Source: an uncultured Clostridia bacterium (GTDB lineage Bacteria; Bacillota_A; Clostridia; TANB77; CAG-508). Taken from it: DNA of 6,571 nucleotides. Location: NCBI GenBank assembly GCA_947624715.1, contig CANQLO010000052.1:1-6571 (forward strand). Reading direction: 5' to 3'. The notes below the pieces were generated by a model that saw nothing but the letters and a program-made list of their open reading frames with translations, ran no database searches and had not been told where the DNA came from. Shown piece after piece: positions 1-5,129 of this stretch (the stretch's first letter is position 1; the number at the start of each line of letters is the position of its first letter). The translations under genes and the position numbers were made by a program.

Positions 1-498
1 GCATTAAACCATGATGTAACAATTCCAACTTGTCAATTAGACTTTGCACTTCCAGAAAGATTTGACTTATCTTATATTGGAGAAGATGGAAAAGAGCATA
101 GACCAGTTGTAATTCACAGAGCAATATTAGGTTCATCAGATAGATTCATCTCATTCTTACTAGAAGAAACAAAAGGAGCATTACCAACTTGGCTTGCACC
201 AGTTCAAGTTAAGATTCTTCCAATTACAGATAAACATCATAAATATGCTAATAGTTTAGCAGAAGAAATGAGAAAAGAAGGAATAAGAGTAGAAGTTGAT
301 GAAAGAAGTGAAAAAACAGGTTATAAAATACGTGAAGCACAACTTTCAAAAGTTCCTTATATGCTAATTGTAGGAGACAAAGAAGTAGAAGAAAATAAAG
401 TATCTATAAGAGATAGAAAAGAAGGAGATTTAGGAGCAGTAGACTCAAAAGAATTTATAGAAAAATTAAAGAAAGAAATTGAAGAACGCAAGATTTAA
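1..498 (+). CDS. thrS: Threonyl-tRNA synthetase, C-terminal part (5' end outside window)
   Basis: This is the cytoplasmic class II enzyme that charges tRNA(Thr) with threonine. The frame is open from base 1 and ends in TAA at 496-498, giving 165 visible residues. They cover the end of the catalytic domain and the whole anticodon-binding domain. Visible hallmarks are TCQLDFALPERF (Gln binding the substrate), the motif 3 region VVIHRAILGSSDRF with the zinc-ligand His and the ATP-binding Arg both present, and TWLAPVQVKI opening the anticodon domain. GYKIREAQLSKVPYMLIVG follows, typical of ThrRS anticodon recognition. An internal ATG at 268 is not the start, because conserved ThrRS sequence lies upstream in the same frame. 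The TGS and editing domains, and any T-box leader, would lie outside the window. A degenerate paralogue begins 264 bases downstream. Confidence 0.97.
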   Translation, partial: ALNHDVTIPTCQLDFALPERFDLSYIGEDGKEHRPVVIHRAILGSSDRFISFLLEETKGALPTWLAPVQVKILPITDKHHKYANSLAEEMRKEGIRVEVDERSEKTGYKIREAQLSKVPYMLIVGDKEVEENKVSIRDRKEGDLGAVDSKEFIEKLKKEIEERKI

Positions 499-504
499 AA
501 ACAA

Positions 505-699
505 AATGCTAGGGATGTATAGTTACTATTCACAGCAATAAAGGTTAATCACATAAATATAGTTATTTTCTCAAGCGATGCCCGCGCGAGCAACCTGACG
601 GTTGTCGCTTCAGCTACGCGGCTTTTTCGAAAATAACTATATTTATGTTTTTTATAATAGTTGTGAATAGAATTTCTAGCATTATTTTTTAATTTTTTT
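505..699 (+). terminator. Probable thrS terminator, split by a nested palindrome
   Basis: Seven bases after the thrS stop, AATGCTAG (505-512) is complementary to CTAGCATT (676-683), and CTATTCACA (526-534) to TGTGAATAG (662-670). T-runs follow at 685-690 and 693-699, as in an intrinsic terminator. The two arms are far apart because the repeat at 551-648 sits between them. My reading is that an ordinary thrS terminator hairpin received the palindromic element in its loop. Alternatively the whole stretch was always one long, interrupted stem. The pairing is seen directly; termination activity is inferred. Confidence 0.6.
551..648. repeat. Palindromic structured repeat, copy 1
   Basis: A perfect 20-bp inverted repeat (551-570 with 629-648, containing ATAGTTATTTTC / GAAAATAACTAT) encloses a 58-base GC-rich centre that stands out in this AT-rich region. 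Inside the centre, AAGCGA (573-578) pairs with TCGCTT (605-610), and CAACC (591-595) with GGTTG (600-604) around a TGAC loop. CCGCG (582-586) can pair with CGCGG (617-621), which would form a pseudoknot with the first inner stem. The 90-base core 555-644 is repeated at 5008-5097 with four differences. I see no transposase or other protein linked to it. It could be a non-autonomous mobile palindrome, a REP-like element or a structured RNA. Confidence 0.9.
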
Positions 700-702
700 G
701 CC

Positions 703-731
703 TTGTATTTTGCATAAATCAATGATATAAT
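703..731 (+). promoter_or_regulatory. SigA-type promoter for the three-gene operon
   Basis: TTGTAT (703-708) and TATAAT (726-731) are separated by 17 bases, and a TG one base before the -10 box (723-724) makes it an extended -10. It lies just after the terminator T-runs. Transcription would begin near 738, leaving a leader of about 25 bases before the ATG at 763. No operator or riboswitch fits in that leader. The match to the vegetative consensus suggests expression without a sporulation sigma factor. Confidence 0.8.
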
Positions 732-762
732 CAAACAAACATAAGAATAAGGAGTAAATCAA

Positions 763-1962
763 ATGCACGTAACTGAAATAAACAAATTAGGAAAAGAATT
801 AGAATTATATACATATGTCGATTATATAGGAAAAGGATTTCCAATAATACTTCCAAAAGGAGCAAAACTTATTAATTTAATAAGAAATTATGTGGAATCA
901 GAAGAAGCAAAATATGGTTATGCATTTGTTAGAACTCCAAGTGTATCTAGAGCGGAAATATACAAGATAGAAGATAGACTAGAGCAAGAAAAAAGAGAGA
1001 TGTTTATAATTGAATCAGATGATGAAGAAGAAGATAAAAGAGAAGAAAACTCAATAGTTCTAAGACCTTATGTAGCACCATTTCATTGCAGTGTATATAA
1101 AACTAAACAAAGAAGTTATAAAAGTTTACCAGTAAAATATAGTGAAACATCAATTGTATATAGAAATGAAAGAGATATTAAGGGAATAAAGAAAACTAGA
1201 CAAATTACACTTTCAGATGCAAGTATATTTGCAGTGCCAAATAAACTAGAAGAAGAAGTAATAGAATCACTTAAAATCCAGCAAAATTTTATTTCAAAGT
1301 TAGGACTAGAAGTAAAATATATTGTAGCAACTTGGGATAGTACTAAAAAAGAAAACTATATAGGAACAATCCAAGAATGGGAAGATAGTGTAAAAGCTAT
1401 GAAATCTGCTTTAAAAAGCCTAAATATTCCATTTGAAGAAAACAATAAAGCCAGAATGCAAGGTCCAGCTATACAGATTATGTATGATGGAAAAGATTTT
1501 TCTAGTATGCAAATTGACTTCGAAATAGTACATAGATTTGATATAACATATATTGATAAAGATAATGAAGAAAAGTTTCCAATATATATGCATAGAACAT
1601 CAGTAGGAAGTTATGAAAATTTACTAGGAATACTAATTGAAAAATATCAGGGAGAATTTCCATTGTGGCTAGCTCCTGTTCAAGTTGTTATTATTACAGA
1701 AGGTGAGGAATATGATGATTTTTCAAAAGAGATAAAAAATCAGTTATTAGAAAATGGAATAAGAGTAGAAGAAGATAAATCAGATACAAATGTGCAAAAT
1801 AAAGAATACAAAGCAATAGAACAAAAAGTACCATACATAGTTTATATAGGTAAAAAGGAGTTAAATAATAAAAAAATAAAAGTAAGAAATAATGGAAATA
1901 CTAAAATAATGGAAATACAAAATCTAATTAAGGAGGTATTAAATTGTCAAACGAAGTATTAG
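763..1962 (+). CDS. ThrRS-like protein lacking TGS and editing domains, degenerate active site
   Basis: This 399-residue protein aligns end to end with the last ~400 residues of ThrRS: class II catalytic domain (about 1-295), then anticodon-binding domain (about 300-399, from LWLAPVQVVI). It begins at the catalytic-domain boundary (HVTEINKLGKELELYTY), with AAGGAG at 749-754, 8 bases before the ATG. Compared with E. coli numbering recalled from memory, it keeps the motif 2 Arg (YRNE, R134; R363), D152 (D383), Q250 (Q484) and zinc-ligand H277 (H511). Zinc ligand Cys334 is A105 and His385 is S154. The motif 3 Arg520 is N286, Lys465 is A236, and the GHW loop is DRL. The GxKIRE anticodon signature is also lost. 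An acidic stretch (residues 84-96) sits before motif 2. Normal threonylation is unlikely. A regulatory paralogue, scaffold or altered-specificity enzyme is possible. The fold call is firm; the function is unknown. Confidence 0.9.
   Translation: MHVTEINKLGKELELYTYVDYIGKGFPIILPKGAKLINLIRNYVESEEAKYGYAFVRTPSVSRAEIYKIEDRLEQEKREMFIIESDDEEEDKREENSIVLRPYVAPFHCSVYKTKQRSYKSLPVKYSETSIVYRNERDIKGIKKTRQITLSDASIFAVPNKLEEEVIESLKIQQNFISKLGLEVKYIVATWDSTKKENYIGTIQEWEDSVKAMKSALKSLNIPFEENNKARMQGPAIQIMYDGKDFSSMQIDFEIVHRFDITYIDKDNEEKFPIYMHRTSVGSYENLLGILIEKYQGEFPLWLAPVQVVIITEGEEYDDFSKEIKNQLLENGIRVEEDKSDTNVQNKEYKAIEQKVPYIVYIGKKELNNKKIKVRNNGNTKIMEIQNLIKEVLNCQTKY
1930..1936 (+). promoter_or_regulatory. Strong ribosome binding site selecting a TTG start
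   Basis: AAGGAGG lies inside the 3' end of the ThrRS-like gene, 7 bases before TTG at 1944-1946. It is the best Shine-Dalgarno sequence in the window and supports TTG as the start of the 723-residue gene. The rare start codon, paired with a strong site and a 19-base overlap, points to tuned or coupled translation. Confidence 0.85.
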
Positions 1963-4115
1963 AATATATTGGTTTGGACATAAGTAAAAGTAATAAAAAC
2001 TTAAAAAGTGTAAAACCTGAATATAATATTACAAAATCGTATGATAATTATTTGCTTTATAAAGTATATAAAATAATTCCAGTTAAAGATATTGAGATTT
2101 TAATAAGTAATACTGATAGAACAACTGAGATTAAAGAAAGATACTTAACTGCTAAGCCACTTGATATATATATAAAAGAAAATGAAGAAGATTTCTTAAA
2201 CTTAGCCAAACAGGCAAAAATAAAAGAAATAGAGGAAATAGAAAAAAATCAAGAAGATTTAGTAAAAAATATGCCTTATTTTATAAGATATGACAAAAAC
2301 TATTTATGGCAGATTTATTACTCTAAAACAGACAAAAAATATTTTATGTTATTTCCGGCTAAAGAAGGAGAAACATCAGTTTTATTCTATTTAATAAAAA
2401 AGAAATTAGAAAAGTCAAAAGATAAAATATATGTTCCAATTTGCAAGGAAGATTATAGTGATAATTTAATGAAGCCAAATGAAATAACAGATATAGAAAA
2501 TTATATATGGTTATTTACAAAAGAATGGCCTAAAATTTATGAAGTAGAAGATAGAATGTACATAATAGGAACGACTAGACTAAAGGAAGGATTTGAAAGT
2601 AAGTATAGGATAGAAATAGACTCCAAAGAAGATGGAGATTCTGAGTATACACTTTTTAAGGCATTATTTATCTTGAGTACAGAAACTAACTATAAGTTTT
2701 CACCTTGCATAGATGACTCAGGAAAACTTAGATTAGAATATGATGATGAAATATTGCAAATCGATAATTTAACAGATTTTATTGAAAGACAAGCATTTGT
2801 GCAAAAAAATAAAACGACTGAGCTTGAAAAAGATATTAAAGAAAATAATAATCTTTTAGAAAGCTTAAAAAAAGAAATAGAGGAGTTATCTGAAAAATAT
2901 AGATTGCAAGAAAAGCAAATTGTAATGTTTTTAAATTGCAAAAATAGTTTTTTCAAAAAGTTAAAATATTATTTTAAGAAAAGTGATAAAGGCACAAGAT
3001 TCAATACTAAAACAAAAGATATAGAGAATTTAAATAAAACAGAAAAGAAAAAAATAATTGACGAAAATAGTGCAGAAGATAAACAAGAAGAAGTAGCTGA
3101 AAAAAGTATAAATGTATTTAATTTATCAGATTTAGTAAAGTTATGCCAAAGCAACAAAAAACAAGAAAATGAATGTAAAAGAATTAAATCAGATTTAAAT
3201 GCAATGAAAAACAAGAAAAAGAATCTTGAAAAAAGAGTAAAAAACGCAAGTGAATATATAGATGAGATAGAAAAACATAAAAAAAGTATATTTGAGTTTT
3301 GGAAGTTTGCAAAAAAAGATGAAAACCCAGCACTAAAAGAAGGAGAAGAAAGTCCTGCACCAAAAAAGCTTGAAGTAGCTTTTAATATAGATGAAGATAT
3401 GCCTGAGTTTGTAATAAAAGCTGATAATCTTCAAAAACAAAAATTATCAATAGATGAATGTAATAGTGTTTTTGCATGTAGATATGTACTTAACTCAATA
3501 AATGCTGTAATGACCGGAAAAAACGAGGATAAAGTATTACAAGAAGATTTAGAAGAGTTAAAAAGCAAGTATAAAGGAAATAAGAGAACAGAGATATTCG
3601 GTGATATTGAAGAAGATTATACAAAAATAAAAAATTTAAATAATAAAAAACACAGAGAAAATAAAAAGAATATATACTCAATATTAAGAGTAAATGATAA
3701 AACTACTATTGAAGATTTCAGAAATACCATAGAAAATATTGTAAGATTGTTAAATGAAGCATATAAAAAGATAACTGCAATAGCTGATTTTGCAATATAC
3801 TATACTGACGATAAGGAAGATGAATATACTATAGCAGAAATAAATCCTAAAGACATAAAGATAGAAGACTTAAAAGAAAAAGTTGTTTATAAAATGCAAT
3901 TAAATAAAGATGACAATATTTTATATTTTAGCAATATTACTTATTATGATAATTATAATCAAACTTTGCCAACTGGAATGGACGAAGCAACAAGTGTTTT
4001 AGTAAAGCTTGGAAAAAACAAAAACAAGAAAGAAACAACTATAAATATTATAAGCGAAAAGGATTTATATAGTATTAAAATAAACAAAATAAGGGTTGTA
4101 AAGTGGTATGATTAG
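1944..4115 (+). CDS. Unknown 723-residue charged protein with coiled coils
   Basis: I do not recognise this family. It starts at TTG and overlaps the ThrRS-like gene by 19 bases and the next gene by 8, so it is the middle of a coupled operon. Residues 1-285 look globular, with a possible conserved-looking block at 111-156 (PYFIRYDKNYLWQIYY, then YFMLFP and FYLIKKKLE). Residues about 285-328 and 403-447 are rich in Lys, Glu and Leu in a heptad-like pattern, suggesting two coiled-coil segments. A basic, hydrophilic linker (about 335-385) separates them. Residues 455-475 are an acidic and proline-containing linker (ENPALKEGEESPAPKK). The rest (about 476-723) looks globular, with helical and then beta-rich parts. 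There is no signal peptide, membrane segment, Walker motif or evident nuclease motif. A cytoplasmic structural or scaffold role is possible, but this is inference only. Confidence 0.85.
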   Translation: MSNEVLEYIGLDISKSNKNLKSVKPEYNITKSYDNYLLYKVYKIIPVKDIEILISNTDRTTEIKERYLTAKPLDIYIKENEEDFLNLAKQAKIKEIEEIEKNQEDLVKNMPYFIRYDKNYLWQIYYSKTDKKYFMLFPAKEGETSVLFYLIKKKLEKSKDKIYVPICKEDYSDNLMKPNEITDIENYIWLFTKEWPKIYEVEDRMYIIGTTRLKEGFESKYRIEIDSKEDGDSEYTLFKALFILSTETNYKFSPCIDDSGKLRLEYDDEILQIDNLTDFIERQAFVQKNKTTELEKDIKENNNLLESLKKEIEELSEKYRLQEKQIVMFLNCKNSFFKKLKYYFKKSDKGTRFNTKTKDIENLNKTEKKKIIDENSAEDKQEEVAEKSINVFNLSDLVKLCQSNKKQENECKRIKSDLNAMKNKKKNLEKRVKNASEYIDEIEKHKKSIFEFWKFAKKDENPALKEGEESPAPKKLEVAFNIDEDMPEFVIKADNLQKQKLSIDECNSVFACRYVLNSINAVMTGKNEDKVLQEDLEELKSKYKGNKRTEIFGDIEEDYTKIKNLNNKKHRENKKNIYSILRVNDKTTIEDFRNTIENIVRLLNEAYKKITAIADFAIYYTDDKEDEYTIAEINPKDIKIEDLKEKVVYKMQLNKDDNILYFSNITYYDNYNQTLPTGMDEATSVLVKLGKNKNKKETTINIISEKDLYSIKINKIRVVKWYD

Positions 4116-4971
4116 AATATGCAGTATAAATCTAAAAGAAGAAAATAATGACACAAAAATCAGTTATAATGTTAGAACAGACAAATTGACTGGAACCAAT
4201 TTCACAATTATAGGCTTAATGCTAGATGAAAAGAATAATGAAGTTATTTCAAATCAATTAAGAGAATACAATACATATTATTATGATGGTAGAAATGGTA
4301 GATTAGAGAAATATTTAAGAGAGTATAGAGTCAAGCACATTATAATAGGAATAAACTTAGATAATATTAAAACGGAAAGTGATGTAAAAAAATATATTAT
4401 TAAAATAAAGAAATTAGGAAAAATCTGTAGAAGATGCAAAACTATGATAGGAGTTTTAGGAGAAGAAGCAGGAGAAGTAATTTCAATAATCATATTTAAT
4501 TATAGAGAAAATTTAAATATTAAAAATATAAAATTATCAGATTTAATAGATTCTACTAAGTTAGAAATGTATAGAAGCAAGAAACAAAGATACAATTACA
4601 TATATGAAAAGGCTTATGCAAAGCTAGATTATGAATTTCAAAATAAAGAATTATGTAAATTTAAAGATAATAAATGTATAGAAAAAAGAAAAACAAATGT
4701 AATTTGTGGATGTTGCAGGCATTACAAGAATTTGTTTTCACGAAAGCTTATAAAGTGTAAATATCTAAAAAACAAAAAATGTACAGCAAGATGTATTACT
4801 TGCAAAATGTTTACATGTGATACATTACAAAAACAAGGTATCAAGTTTAGGATAAAGGACTTTTATCTTTTAAATTATTATTTAAATCCAATACAAAAGT
4901 TAGTTATAAAAGTAAGCTACTTTACACCAAAAGAGAAAATATTGAAAAGATTGATGAGATTAGGAAAGTAA
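4108..4971 (+). CDS. Unknown protein with C-terminal cysteine-rich domain
   Basis: This 287-residue protein has a two-part design. Residues 1-165 alternate beta-like and helical stretches (FTIIGLMLD, KHIIIGINL, VISIIIFNY), with a CxxC at 107-110. Residues 183-237 hold ten cysteines (183, 190, 200, 202, 203, 217, 225, 229, 232, 237) and His205. The pattern is CX6CX9CXCC, then CX7CX3CX2CX4C, followed by a conserved-looking tail of aromatic and basic residues (DFYLLNYYLNPIQKL). The spacing suggests zinc or iron-sulphur binding, but I cannot assign a named family. The ATG overlaps the upstream stop by 8 bases. The only plausible ribosome binding site is a weak AAGGG at 4091-4095, so translation probably depends on coupling. 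No signal peptide or membrane helix is evident, so a cytoplasmic location is expected. It is the last gene of the operon. Confidence 0.85.
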   Translation: MIRICSINLKEENNDTKISYNVRTDKLTGTNFTIIGLMLDEKNNEVISNQLREYNTYYYDGRNGRLEKYLREYRVKHIIIGINLDNIKTESDVKKYIIKIKKLGKICRRCKTMIGVLGEEAGEVISIIIFNYRENLNIKNIKLSDLIDSTKLEMYRSKKQRYNYIYEKAYAKLDYEFQNKELCKFKDNKCIEKRKTNVICGCCRHYKNLFSRKLIKCKYLKNKKCTARCITCKMFTCDTLQKQGIKFRIKDFYLLNYYLNPIQKLVIKVSYFTPKEKILKRLMRLGK

Positions 4972-5001
4972 ATGTAATGCATTATTTACATATATAAATA
5001 T

Positions 5002-5103
5002 AAAATAAAATATAGTTATTTTCTCAAGCGATGCCCGCGCGAACAACCTGACGGTTGTCGCTTCAGCTACGTGGCATTTTCAAAAATAACTATATTTTAT
5101 TTT
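5002..5103. repeat. Palindromic structured repeat, copy 2
   Basis: A perfect 21-bp inverted repeat (5002-5022 with 5083-5103) encloses the same GC-rich centre as copy 1 and in the same orientation. The core 5008-5097 differs from 555-644 at four positions: 590 G/A, 619 C/T, 624 T/A and 629 G/A (copy 1/copy 2). The C/T change turns one pair of the possible pseudoknot stem (CCGCG with CGTGG) into a G-U wobble, so RNA pairing survives. The arms outside the shared core differ from copy 1 yet are still self-complementary here. The copies lie exactly 4453 bases apart and bracket the three-gene operon. Confidence 0.9.
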
Positions 5104-5106
5104 TAT
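5002..5106. terminator. Possible bidirectional terminator between convergent genes
   Basis: The stem of repeat copy 2 lies between the stop of the cysteine-rich gene (4971) and that of spoIVA (5130). It is T-rich on the 3' side of both strands, and no other hairpin with a T-tract is evident in the gap 4972-5129. It could therefore stop transcripts from both sides. The A/T-rich stem and long loop are unlike a classic compact terminator, so this is tentative. Confidence 0.4.
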
Positions 5107-5129
5107 GAATTATACATTAAGAATTATTT

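Noticed and set aside
551..648. Twister-type or hammerhead ribozyme in the repeat
   Set aside because: The stem-plus-pseudoknot layout is similar, but the conserved sequences of these ribozymes as I recall them are not found beside the stems.
551..648. Integron attC site flanking a gene cassette
   Set aside because: The GTTRRRY/RYYYAAC core boxes are not placed at the stem ends, no integrase is in the window, and the bracketed unit has its own promoter and three genes.
549..734. Possible small minus-strand gene across repeat copy 1 (61 codons)
   Set aside because: It is made almost wholly of the palindrome, and the matching frame in copy 2 has an in-frame stop (TGA, from the G/A difference at 629). 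No ribosome binding site is evident, so it is not a conserved coding sequence.
1888..1918. 14-base direct repeat (1888-1901 and 1905-1918)
   Set aside because: It lies in A-rich coding sequence near the end of the ThrRS-like gene and is best explained by low complexity.
2690..3681. Three minus-strand open frames (2690-2956, 2969-3214, 3490-3681)
   Set aside because: They are antisense shadows of the lysine-rich 723-residue gene, with Phe/Ser/Leu-rich translations and no recognisable family.
4281..4493. Minus-strand open frame inside the cysteine-rich gene
   Set aside because: It is an antisense shadow of well-formed coding sequence and has no homology that I can see.
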